NCBI GenBank assembly: GCA_015485455.1
Contig: WFTN01000234.1
Span: forward strand, 1-23,446
Reading direction: 5' to 3'
From: Planctomycetota bacterium
GTDB lineage: Bacteria > Planctomycetota > GCA-002687715 > DRQF01
DNA: 23,446 bases
Notes under the pieces: generated by a model
The model's input: only the letters and a program-made list of their open reading frames with translations
Databases searched by the model: none
Told to the model about the DNA's origin: nothing
Translations under genes and position numbers: made by a program
Shown: positions 14,896 through 22,716 of the stretch, piece after piece
Numbering within the stretch: position 1 is the stretch's first letter
Layout: the number at the start of each line of letters is the position of its first letter

Positions 14896-15384
14896 TTAAA
14901 AAGGCAGATTCTCGAGGCGTTCAGAGGTGACGAACATGGAGAGGAGCTGGCCGGACAGGCTGAGATAGAGGCAACCGACAAAGAAAGGCAAAGCATCCAT
15001 GCCGGTGAAACCACCGACGGCAGAGATGGCAAAAAACAGCGGCAGGTTGCAAAAGGCGGCAATCAGGATCCCTGTGGGTCCGCTGGGTTCCAAGCGCAAG
15101 CATAGGTAGCCGCAAAGAGCCCCCGTTCCAGTCATCATCAACAAGGGCCAAAATGATAGATGGGCAACAGCTCCCAAGATCATGAGGTTGCCTATGGCAC
15201 CAAGGAGGATGACAAGGCGTTTGAAGCGGCGGTTGTGACTGGCGCGGATATCAAGCTCGATCCCACGCTTGTCATTCTTGGAGTTGATCTCATCTTGAAA
15301 CCACTGAGGTAGTTCTTCAAAAGATGGGGGCTCAACAGCTTCCGTTGATTTCACAGCCGAAGATGGACGGGTACGATCGCTCAT
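14896..15384 (-). CDS. small integral membrane protein, unknown
   Basis: 162 aa from ATG 15384, chosen over TTG 15402 because AAGG sits just upstream of the ATG. About 50 hydrophilic residues (Pro- and Glu-rich, LPQWFQDEINSKND) precede four hydrophobic segments at about 56-73, 78-96, 104-123 and 131-150, with a short C-terminal tail. No family is recognised. Downstream of the methyltransferase gene on the same strand with a 57-bp gap, so cotranscription is possible. Its own stop faces the stop of the fused sigma-factor gene. Confidence 0.72.
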   Translation of the reverse strand: MSDRTRPSSAVKSTEAVEPPSFEELPQWFQDEINSKNDKRGIELDIRASHNRRFKRLVILLGAIGNLMILGAVAHLSFWPLLMMTGTGALCGYLCLRLEPSGPTGILIAAFCNLPLFFAISAVGGFTGMDALPFFVGCLYLSLSGQLLSMFVTSERLENLPF

Positions 15385-15441
15385 GACCTTGATATCGGTC
15401 AATTTCTCAGTTTGCTGGAATGGTGATCCACGGGTTAGGCT

Positions 15442-16215
15442 TCAGCTTCGCTGCAAAACAAGCTGGTAGGCATTGGCCATGAACAGGAAGAGGGGACGCT
15501 TGCTGCCTGGGACCTTGATGAAATCCAAGCGATCCAGAAATACCTCAAGCCAATGAAATCCCTTGGGAAAGAGATAGACACCTAAGACTTCCACAGGCGT
15601 AAAGCCCGCGGCCTGCGCTTGGCCTTGAAGATTTCCGGCGCTCCGCCGCACTGCGTGCTTCTGAGCCTTCCATTGACCACGCCTCCAGGCCTTGAGAGTT
15701 CCGATGAGACTGGCGGCCAAGGAATGAAAGGACCATCGATTGAGCGTAATCATGTAGGCCATAGCCCCAGGCTCGAGCACCCGACTCATTTCGCCCAAGG
15801 CCCCCCGAACTTGGCTGAGGTGCTGAAGCACCCCAACTGTCACCAGGCCGCCGAATTGCTGATCAGCAAATGGCAGAGCATTTAGGTCTGCGGCGCAGAG
15901 ACGGACACCTTTGGTGATCGTGGCCGCCCGTTTGAGCATGCCCAAAGAAAAGTCAGCCCCCACGGGCTTCAGGCCTTTAGCTTGGAGGGTATCGCAATAA
16001 ATACCCGTTCCGCATCCCAAGTCCACCATCCGGCAGCCAGATTTTGGGCTGTGCCTTTCGACAGTCAGGCTGATCGCCCGCAATCGTCGTGCTAAACCAT
16101 GCTCAGACCAGCCAGAAATCGTGGCATCACTACCCCCCCGAGAGGCAAAACGATCAAACCGAGCGCGCCAATCGGCTTCAAACCCAGCGTCTGACTTTTC
16201 TTCAATTCCGGACAT
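15442..16215 (-). CDS. class I SAM-dependent methyltransferase
   Basis: 257 aa from ATG 16215; a GTG three codons earlier (16224) is equally possible. Motif I VDLGCGTG is at 64-71, the acidic residue after strand 2 is D88 (GADFSLGML), and post-motifs CAADLNALPFADQQF and RVLEPGAMAYMITLNRWS complete the fold. The pattern is that of the UbiE/COQ5-like small-molecule methyltransferases. The C-terminal part (PVEVLGVYLFPKGFHWLEVFLDRLDFI) resembles lipid or quinone/sugar methyltransferases but the substrate cannot be named. It is divergent from the chemotaxis-like gene at 16337 and upstream of the small membrane protein gene. Confidence 0.88.
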   Translation of the reverse strand: MSGIEEKSDAGFEADWRARFDRFASRGGSDATISGWSEHGLARRLRAISLTVERHSPKSGCRMVDLGCGTGIYCDTLQAKGLKPVGADFSLGMLKRAATITKGVRLCAADLNALPFADQQFGGLVTVGVLQHLSQVRGALGEMSRVLEPGAMAYMITLNRWSFHSLAASLIGTLKAWRRGQWKAQKHAVRRSAGNLQGQAQAAGFTPVEVLGVYLFPKGFHWLEVFLDRLDFIKVPGSKRPLFLFMANAYQLVLQRS

Positions 16216-16336
16216 GAGACTCACATTATCTCAGAAGAATAACCGATATAGAAAAAGCACGAACGTGGCACTTAAACAGACCTGAGAGGTGACATCCCTC
16301 TAATTGTCTGACGCACAAGCACTTGGAAACAGATTC

Positions 16337-17317
16337 ATGGCTCAAGAGATAGACTTTGCAGCGCCTCAGATCAAGACCTTAGAAGCTTGGTTGCAAGGAT
16401 CTGTCTCAACTATGGCCAAAACTGTTGCTTCAGACTCGGGCCACTCCATCGACATCGACATCAAGGCTCTGGGGCTGAAGGAAGAAGCAGACATTCGTGA
16501 GCTCCTTCCTTCCGACGGCATGTCTTGGGGCCTGAGTCTCGAAGAATCAGACTCCCTATTCCTCCTATTTTGCCATCGCAACCCCGCCCTGGCACTGTCG
16601 AAACCGGCGGCAGAGGAAGAAGACCTCAAAGAACGCCTGGGGGACGAAACCCCCTTCACGGACGAAGAAAAATCAGCCCTTGAAGCCATTCAAGACAAAC
16701 TCGCACAAGCCTTCATCCAAGCAAGTGCAACAGAGTGCGAAGGAAAGGCCAGCCCCGCCTGGACTGATTTTCTCCTTGCATCGGCCTGGGCGGGAGGAAA
16801 AGACCCTATCGGATCAGACCCCCTTTTAGTGGCTGAAGGCGAAATGAAGGTTGGCAGTGGGGAGGCAGACAAATTCCTCATCTTAATGGCTGCTGACCTC
16901 ATTCGAGACAAATTCCCCAAGGCTCTGGAGACAAAGGAGACAGAAGAAAGCTCTGGCGGTGATGAGAATTTTCTTTTCTTCCCCGCATCCAGCGCCCTAA
17001 AAGACAACGTCTTGGCCCAACTGGGAACAAGCACTCAAGAATGTGAAACTTTGGCAGAACTCATGCGAGGTTTCTTGGATGAGGGAACCCATGGTGCCGT
17101 CATCTGCGTCGGAAAGGGTGAAGAACATATTCTGTCTTTGCTGCGTGGCATAAAAGAGCTGCCAAACTGCCAGACAAAACCCATCGTTGTGGTTCTGGAA
17201 GATCCAACAACCATCAATGTGGTGCGCTGTGGCCGCTTGGGACTTTTCTCTGTCCTACCCCCGGAGTTTAGCCAGGATGAGTTCTTGGCCCGTGTTGCAT
17301 CAACATCGGACGTCTAA
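16337..17317 (+). CDS. flagellar/chemotaxis-associated protein, possibly CheC/FliY-like with receiver-like tail
   Basis: 326 aa from ATG 16337 (GGAAAC upstream; open to TTG 16304). The start APQIKTLEAWLQGSVSTMAKTVASDSG and the later FTDEEKSALEAIQDKLAQAF (about 106-126) resemble the paired helices of CheC/CheX/FliY-type phosphatase domains, but the usual ExxN signature is not clear. The last 75 residues (AVICVGKGEEHILSLLRGI, KPIVVVLEDPT, GLFSVLPPEFSQDEFLARV) look like a response-regulator receiver fold without the phosphoacceptor Asp. The gene ends 12 bp from the stop of fliN, convergent with fliMN. A motor or adaptation role is an inference from place and weak likeness; it may instead be an unrelated hypothetical protein. 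Confidence 0.65.
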   Translation: MAQEIDFAAPQIKTLEAWLQGSVSTMAKTVASDSGHSIDIDIKALGLKEEADIRELLPSDGMSWGLSLEESDSLFLLFCHRNPALALSKPAAEEEDLKERLGDETPFTDEEKSALEAIQDKLAQAFIQASATECEGKASPAWTDFLLASAWAGGKDPIGSDPLLVAEGEMKVGSGEADKFLILMAADLIRDKFPKALETKETEESSGGDENFLFFPASSALKDNVLAQLGTSTQECETLAELMRGFLDEGTHGAVICVGKGEEHILSLLRGIKELPNCQTKPIVVVLEDPTTINVVRCGRLGLFSVLPPEFSQDEFLARVASTSDV

Positions 17318-17328
17318 GCCAGGTGAGC

Positions 17329-17709
17329 TCAATCGTCTTGGATCACTTCAACAATCCGAACTCCATAGCGGTCTTTAACCACAACAATCTCGCCTCGAGC
17401 AATCAGCTTGTCGCCAATCACAAGATCAATGGGTTCTCCCGCATTGCGCTCGAGATCGACGATCGACCCAGGCACCAAATCAATCACATCCGAGATCGTC
17501 TTGTGCACAATGCCAATTCTCGCTGTCATCGGCACCCTGACATCCATAACCCGACCAAGATTGTCTGGGGAAGCCCCTGGGGTGACTTGGGCAGCAGCAG
17601 CAAAGTCTTCCAGTTCAATGGGAGCGACCTCTGCTCCTTGAGTTTCTTCACCAGTTTCGCCTTGGGATTCTGCCGTTGTGTCTTCTACATCTGCGGTATC
17701 TTGTGTCAT
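17329..17709 (-). CDS. fliN: flagellar motor switch protein FliN
   Basis: 126 aa. After an acidic, Gln/Glu/Thr-rich N-terminal 45 residues comes the SpoA/FliN domain: VMDVRVPMTARIG, TISDVIDLVPGSIVDLERNAGEPIDLVIGDKLIARGEIVVVKDRYGVRIVEV, which is nearly diagnostic. FliN forms the lower C-ring of the flagellar motor with FliM and FliG and helps dock export substrates. The start ATG overlaps the fliM stop as ATGA, so the two are coupled. No stem-loop terminator is obvious in the 11 bp to the convergent gene. Confidence 0.95.
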   Translation of the reverse strand: MTQDTADVEDTTAESQGETGEETQGAEVAPIELEDFAAAAQVTPGASPDNLGRVMDVRVPMTARIGIVHKTISDVIDLVPGSIVDLERNAGEPIDLVIGDKLIARGEIVVVKDRYGVRIVEVIQDD

Positions 17710-18704
17710 CCCCCGCTCCCCTTATTGCTTTGTTGTGCAGCCTTGTCGCTTAGTTGTTTGGCGACTTTGAAGCCCATATTTTCGTCACAGCGACCAAGAG
17801 TTCCGGAGTACTTTGGCTTTCCGCCGATCTTGAATTCGAGAAGTTGACCGGGCTTGCTATCTAAGACAATGATGTCCCCAGGGGCCAAGTTAGCCACATC
17901 CCGAAGACTGACATCAGCTTTGCCAATCTCAACAGAACTACCTACGACCACGTCGCAAAGAACACGCTTCAAGCCTTGCCGCTGATCCTGGGCCACTTCC
18001 ACCGGCTGAACCGGAATCGACGCCGAACGCTCGATGGCCTTGGTAAGATCAGCGATGGGCAAGAGGAATTCGAAGCTCCATTCCAAGCCACCTTCGACTT
18101 TTGTTTCGAAATTTGCTGCCAAGAATAGTTCCGTTGGTGGAAAAGCATGCATCTGCTCTTTCGAACCAATGAATTGACGCCATGCCATGGTCAGCTGGGC
18201 CACTCCAGACATGACAGATTGGTAAGCCTCGATCACGGGATTGACGACATCCCCCACCACCCGTTGCTCAATTGCAGTGAGATCTCTTTCGAGGGCTTCG
18301 CATTCGCCGGTGCCACCGACAAGTCGGTCAATGATCGACCCCGCAGTTTTCGTACCGATGGATAAGAAGGCGGGCAAGCCAAGCTCTTTCACCCCCAGTT
18401 CGATGACGCAACAGCGATCCGAAAGTCGGTCAACAACACTCCGCATGCGAACCAAGGAGAAGTCAGCAACGACACAGGACATTTGAGATCGAAGTGTTGC
18501 GCTCAGATCGCTGGCCATCCGATCTGCGACCATACGCAAACGTACACCCATAGACTGAAGAGCCTCAGGACAGAGAACGTTGGGCTGATCGACGGCAAAC
18601 TCAGTCGTCGTCGACGCCAAGTCTTCTTGCACTTGCTGTCGAGAACGAAACCGTTCGAGCAGCGCGTCAATGGCCGGAATGTCTAAGAGATCACTTGAAC
18701 TCAT
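17706..18704 (-). CDS. fliM: flagellar motor switch protein FliM
   Basis: 332 aa from ATG 18704, with GAAGAG just upstream; the frame runs back to TTG 18761 but the N-terminus MSSSDLLDIPAIDALL aligns with the FliM opening. That segment is the CheY-P binding site in other bacteria (LSQxEIDALL); here the SQxE part is replaced by DIPA, while IDALL is kept. The middle domain carries the family GGTG (130-133) and RDLTAIEQRVV. The C-terminus is a SpoA domain (VLCDVVVGSSVEIGKADVSLRDVANLAPGDIIVLD). FliM is the C-ring component that switches rotation. It heads a fliM-fliN pair; no other flagellar gene is in the window. Confidence 0.94.
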   Translation of the reverse strand: MSSSDLLDIPAIDALLERFRSRQQVQEDLASTTTEFAVDQPNVLCPEALQSMGVRLRMVADRMASDLSATLRSQMSCVVADFSLVRMRSVVDRLSDRCCVIELGVKELGLPAFLSIGTKTAGSIIDRLVGGTGECEALERDLTAIEQRVVGDVVNPVIEAYQSVMSGVAQLTMAWRQFIGSKEQMHAFPPTELFLAANFETKVEGGLEWSFEFLLPIADLTKAIERSASIPVQPVEVAQDQRQGLKRVLCDVVVGSSVEIGKADVSLRDVANLAPGDIIVLDSKPGQLLEFKIGGKPKYSGTLGRCDENMGFKVAKQLSDKAAQQSNKGSGG

Positions 18705-19011
18705 ATTCTCTTCAATGTCCCCGATACGGAACGTTCTCCTTCTCGCTCTTATATCGGGCAACGAGCAGCCCTACTGAAATCGTTTCCTCACCGATGTTTA
18801 GGAATTTTCGTGTGTCCCAATTCTCGACACTTAGAGGGCGCTGTGTCTACGAAACGGCCAACAAACCGTGCAAAAATCGAACATAACACCCCAATGCCCC
18901 CTCAACGTCCGAATCTCGAGTGGGAGTTTTTTTCAAGAGAACACAATAGATTCAAAGGATTCACTGCCGTTTCGAAGAGATTCTGGGCTTTCCGCCCCGG
19001 CAATCACCTGC
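18705..19011. other. intergenic region upstream of fliM
   Basis: About 307 bp between the HAD gene stop and fliM, both leftward. A T7 run at about 18929-18935 (plus strand) has no good stem before it. No gene, repeat or clear promoter is visible; it should hold the fliMN promoter and the end of the kinase-HAD transcript. Confidence 0.35.
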
Positions 19012-19608
19012 TCAGAGGATCTGACGGTTAACCAGCTCGCGCCGAAGAGTCTTTGCGTCACGAAAACGGACCGAAGGGATCCCGCAATTGGTTGCGGTGT
19101 CGCAGTTCACACCGTTGTCGTCAATAAAAAGCGCCCCTGCTGGCAGCACTTGGAGATAGGCAAGGAGTCGGGTGAATGCCTGTGGGTTTGGCTTCCTGAG
19201 ACCCCAGTCGCAAGAAACAAAACTCCAGGGCAAGTAGCGACTCAGGCCAAGTCGCCGATCGATTTCTAGGTACCAAAGGGGGTAGTTGCTCATGATGTGC
19301 ATAAAAACCCCCGCCTTTGACAACTCCACCAGCAACTCCTCCATCCCTGGCAACCAGCGATAGGCTCGAAAAGTCACGGCTTTGAAACCTTCATGGTCGA
19401 AAGACCGGCCATCAGCGAAAAAACTGTCGAGAAACTGTTGCTCTGTCCAGTGGCCCTTCTCAAATTCTGTCCAAGCCGTTGGATGCTTGGCACGCATGAG
19501 TTCTTCCAAGGACAACCCAAAGAACGCTGGCATCTCCTGATAAAACGGGTCATACACCAGGGTACTCATGACATCCACAAGAAGGACTGGTTTCACTGTC
19601 GACTCCAT
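19012..19608 (-). CDS. HAD-superfamily hydrolase resembling plant FMN hydrolase
   Basis: 198 aa from ATG 19608 (GGGAA just upstream; overlaps the kinase stop by 16 nt). Motif I is LLVDVMSTLVYDPFY with nucleophile D12, but the second acidic residue of DxDxT is Met (DVMST). Motif II is HIMSNYP, motif III the Lys in GLRKPNPQAF and motif IV FIDDNGVN. The run DPFY..MPAFFGLSLEELM..KHPTAWTEFEKG and SFFADGRSFDHEGF recalls plant chloroplast flavin mononucleotide hydrolase (AtFHy1-like), which also has DVMDT. It may dephosphorylate FMN or a similar small phosphate; the family likeness is from memory and the substrate unproven. Confidence 0.82.
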   Translation of the reverse strand: MESTVKPVLLVDVMSTLVYDPFYQEMPAFFGLSLEELMRAKHPTAWTEFEKGHWTEQQFLDSFFADGRSFDHEGFKAVTFRAYRWLPGMEELLVELSKAGVFMHIMSNYPLWYLEIDRRLGLSRYLPWSFVSCDWGLRKPNPQAFTRLLAYLQVLPAGALFIDDNGVNCDTATNCGIPSVRFRDAKTLRRELVNRQIL

Positions 19609-22478
19609 TTCCCAAGAAGCTTCCGCGTCACACGAAAGCCAATCGACCAAGCGCTCGTCTCTTTCGAGACCGAGGCACGAAGGGCAACACGACTTCGCTC
19701 GGCTTCATTCTTAACGCTTCCACCTCGCAAGACATAGTCGTCAGGAGCGACCAAAGTATGCAAACCGTCCCCTGGAAAGAAAATCCCGTCAACAACAGGG
19801 ATCCCATCTCGGGTGAACTCCCATACATTGCCAATCATGTTGTAGAAACCAAATTGATTGGGAGAATAGGCATCGATAGGGGCCACGCCCAAAAACCCGT
19901 CGTCCCAACTTTCACGCCCCGACCGCCGCATTTCGTCGTCCCCGAGGTTCACGCGCCCCACGAGTGATTCCCACTCTTGCCCCGATGGCCAGGGAGTGGT
20001 CGTCCCCCCTCGACAAGCATACTCCCACTGCACATCCGTTGGCAGAACACAGCCAATTCGGCGGATAAACTGAATGACCATCTCACAGCTCATCCGAGTC
20101 AATGGCGATCGCCCAGCCCGACGAAACTGTTCTTGAGTCACCTCCTTGCCTTCTGGGGCGATTCTGAGTTCCTCCCCGAAGGCCACTGCCCACTGGGCAA
20201 TGGAAAACTCATGCTTGGCGAAGAGAAAAGGATCCAAGGAAACTTCACTCAAGGGAAGCTCTCGGCCTGTCCATCCAGGATCCACAAAGGGGGCTTCTTC
20301 GCCGAAGAAAGCTGGAGCCCTGGCACCAACCCGAACGACACCGCCTGGAAGCAGAATGAAGATCACGGCGGACTCGGAAACGACATCGAGTTGACCGTCC
20401 TCTTTGCGCTGGGGAATGGTGCCCGTGAGAATGTCGGCAAATTCCCAAAGTTTGGTGGCCGGGTTTTCGCCCAAGGGAACCAACCCCAATTGGGGCTCCA
20501 TGACCAGACCACCATACATGGCCGATTCGCGAATGGACTGAATAGCTTGCTGCCACTCCTTCTTGTGGTCCACGATACTACGTTGCTCTACAACCGCGCA
20601 TTGTTCTCTCAGTCGCCGGACTAGGGCTTGAGGTGCAAAAGGTTCGTCTATGATCTTGAGAACGCGGATACTCCGAATGATGCGCGTGATGTTCTTGTGT
20701 TGCCATTCGGCCTCTGTGTCATCAAACTGATATTGAAATTGCTTCAGCGTCGCCTTCTCGGTTTCTTCAATCAAGCGATCTAAGTCTGACTTTAACTTTT
20801 CGAATTGTCGCCTTTCGTCAGCAAGGTCAGATTCCCTGAGCTGTTCCACGATTGTGGCTCTTCGTTGATAAAGGTCGTTGAGTTGCTGAACGTCATCAAC
20901 GTAGACTTTCCCGCGGATCTCGGCCAAAGTAACAAGCTCGGACTTCTCCTCGAGAGCCTTTCTCTGGGCCAAATAGATGGGCTCTCGATCGATGAAATTC
21001 TGCACCCGACTGAGCCAGCCGTCCAACTGAGGAATACGATCCGGGTGAGGAGGAAAGAAGCTTGGAATCTCCCGCTCGAAATGCTGAAAACGCAGACTGT
21101 CAGACAACATTTCGTAGTTTGACAAAGCCCGCCTTGCCTCTCGGGTCTTTTCGTCGGCGCGAACCCTTTCAGTCTCGCTCTTGCGCCATAAGTCCGTGGT
21201 CACAGCCAAGGCGGAGGTCAAGACGACAAAGACAATCACGGACAAGGCCGCCACCACAGGGTTTCGCTGAGCCCAATGACCAAGACGAATAGACCAATTT
21301 GTTGGGCGAGCCTTGATGGGCAATCGATTCAACAAACGGTCCAAGTCGTCGGCCAATTCTGCCGCTGTGCCGTAACGCCGATTGGGGTCTAATTCCATGC
21401 AGGTGGCAATGATCACATCTAGGTCTCGGCTCACGCCGAAACCCAAACTCGATGCAGCCGGAGGGTGGCCCAAGAGAATTTTGCGATAGAGGGCTTCACG
21501 GGTGGGCGCAGAAAACGGGCGCAATAAGGTAACGCATTCATAGAGGGTAACCCCAAGGGCGTAAACATCTGTGCGGCGATCTAATCGGTGAACGTCACCT
21601 CGAATCTGCTCGGGGGCCATGTAAGCGGGTGTTCCGATCAGGTCGCCCGTCCGGGTCAGGCCCATAGCCTGGGCGTCGTCGTCATGAGCGATGCCAAAGT
21701 CAAGGATGACCGCGCGCCCCGAATCAGAAACCATGATATTTCCCGGTTTGATGTCCCGGTGGACCATGTTGACCTCGTGAGCCGTGTGCAAGGCCCGAGC
21801 TACATCACGGATAATGGAAACGTAAGCATCAACCCGAGACCGAGCTTTCGCGTTGTTGGAAGCCAAATCCTGGGTTGCTGACGTCGCCCCAAGCACCTTG
21901 TGATCTGTGTTGCTCCCTGATGTCTGTGGACCTTGGCGTTCTGACTTGAGCTTCTGCCTCAAAGACAGTCCTTCAATGTACTCCATGGCGATAAAGGGAA
22001 TCCCGTCGATCGTTCCAGTTTCATACACGGTGCAAATCCCCGTATCATGAAGTTTGGACGCTGCTTCGGCCTCCCGGCGAAAGCGGGCGAGGTTCTTCTC
22101 CGATTTCATCGCCATGCCGCTCAAAACCTTCAAAGCCACGAGCCTTCCTAATCGTTCATCTGTGGCCAGAAAAACCATGCCTTGACCACCCTGGCCAAGC
22201 TGTTTGTGAATCCGGTAGTCCCCCATCTGGTCGCCGGAAAAGGAGAACTCAGGGGGCTGAACGCCAATGGTCGGCAATTCTGTCTCGCCGGGCGAGCTCT
22301 CGTCGCAAGGAGGATTCGTTTTTTTGCCGTCAATCGAGCACCATCGCTCTAAGATTTCTTCCACCTCACTGGGAAACAAGATGCAATAATCCTCACAGGA
22401 GCGCTCGACCCCAAACTCGAGATCGGCCTGATACTGTTTGGCAAACGAATTGTGCTGGTTTGAAGGTTGCATCATCAT
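19593..22478 (-). CDS. transmembrane Ser/Thr protein kinase fused to coiled coil and FGE/SUMF1-like domain
   Basis: 961 aa from ATG 22478, the first of three ATGs in a row; the frame runs to TTG 22508. The Hanks-type kinase occupies about 86-385: glycine loop LGQGGQGMVFLA, VALK with the ATP Lys near 117, HRDIKPGNIM (240-249), DFG (260-262), GTPAYMAPE (282-290). An insert of about 35 residues rich in Ser/Asn/Lys sits before helix E. A membrane helix lies at about 408-426 (PVVAALSVIVFVVLTSALAV). Then come about 250 residues with coiled-coil character and, at about 715-960, a formylglycine-generating-enzyme-like domain (LPTDVQWEYACRGG, NQFGFYNMIGNVWEFTRDG, YVLRGGSVKNEAERSRVALRA, GFRVTRKL). The catalytic cysteines of true FGE are not seen, so it is probably a sensing or binding domain outside the membrane. 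This architecture is typical of planctomycetes. Confidence 0.95.
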   Translation of the reverse strand: MMMQPSNQHNSFAKQYQADLEFGVERSCEDYCILFPSEVEEILERWCSIDGKKTNPPCDESSPGETELPTIGVQPPEFSFSGDQMGDYRIHKQLGQGGQGMVFLATDERLGRLVALKVLSGMAMKSEKNLARFRREAEAASKLHDTGICTVYETGTIDGIPFIAMEYIEGLSLRQKLKSERQGPQTSGSNTDHKVLGATSATQDLASNNAKARSRVDAYVSIIRDVARALHTAHEVNMVHRDIKPGNIMVSDSGRAVILDFGIAHDDDAQAMGLTRTGDLIGTPAYMAPEQIRGDVHRLDRRTDVYALGVTLYECVTLLRPFSAPTREALYRKILLGHPPAASSLGFGVSRDLDVIIATCMELDPNRRYGTAAELADDLDRLLNRLPIKARPTNWSIRLGHWAQRNPVVAALSVIVFVVLTSALAVTTDLWRKSETERVRADEKTREARRALSNYEMLSDSLRFQHFEREIPSFFPPHPDRIPQLDGWLSRVQNFIDREPIYLAQRKALEEKSELVTLAEIRGKVYVDDVQQLNDLYQRRATIVEQLRESDLADERRQFEKLKSDLDRLIEETEKATLKQFQYQFDDTEAEWQHKNITRIIRSIRVLKIIDEPFAPQALVRRLREQCAVVEQRSIVDHKKEWQQAIQSIRESAMYGGLVMEPQLGLVPLGENPATKLWEFADILTGTIPQRKEDGQLDVVSESAVIFILLPGGVVRVGARAPAFFGEEAPFVDPGWTGRELPLSEVSLDPFLFAKHEFSIAQWAVAFGEELRIAPEGKEVTQEQFRRAGRSPLTRMSCEMVIQFIRRIGCVLPTDVQWEYACRGGTTTPWPSGQEWESLVGRVNLGDDEMRRSGRESWDDGFLGVAPIDAYSPNQFGFYNMIGNVWEFTRDGIPVVDGIFFPGDGLHTLVAPDDYVLRGGSVKNEAERSRVALRASVSKETSAWSIGFRVTRKLLGKWSRQ

Positions 22479-22579
22479 GACCCAAAACAGTTTAGCACTT
22501 ATTGGCAATGCCTAAGCCATCACCAAGGAAACCCAACTGATTACCAATCGCCATAGTCTCAAATCGTCCAGAATCCTCT

Positions 22580-22609
22580 TTGACCAAACGGTTTGTCGTG
22601 TTGAATAAA
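22580..22609 (+). promoter_or_regulatory. weak sigma-70-like promoter candidate
   Basis: TTGACC (22580-22585) and AATAAA (22604-22609) are separated by 18 bp, about 107 bp before the ATG of the beta-helix gene. Five and four of six positions match consensus. This is a motif match only and may be chance. Confidence 0.2.
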
Positions 22610-22716
22610 TATGCAAAGTCGATCGCAAAAAAGAACCCTGTCCTTGAGTAAGAGAAATGTTTAATCTCTGTCATCGCCCAAACCCAATTGCCGCCGAAAA
22701 TCAGATCGTTCAAATC

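Noticed and set aside
14869..15105. 78-codon plus-strand frame rich in Glu/Lys/Gln
   Set aside because: It is antisense to a frame with four clear membrane helices.
16266..16271. TGGCAC as a sigma-54 -24 element before the chemotaxis-like gene
   Set aside because: No TTGC follows at the required -12 spacing.
17323..17847. 174-codon plus-strand frame
   Set aside because: It is antisense to fliN and the end of fliM, which are unmistakable.
19977..20624. 215-codon plus-strand frame
   Set aside because: It is antisense to the FGE-like domain and coiled-coil part of the kinase gene, with no family features of its own.
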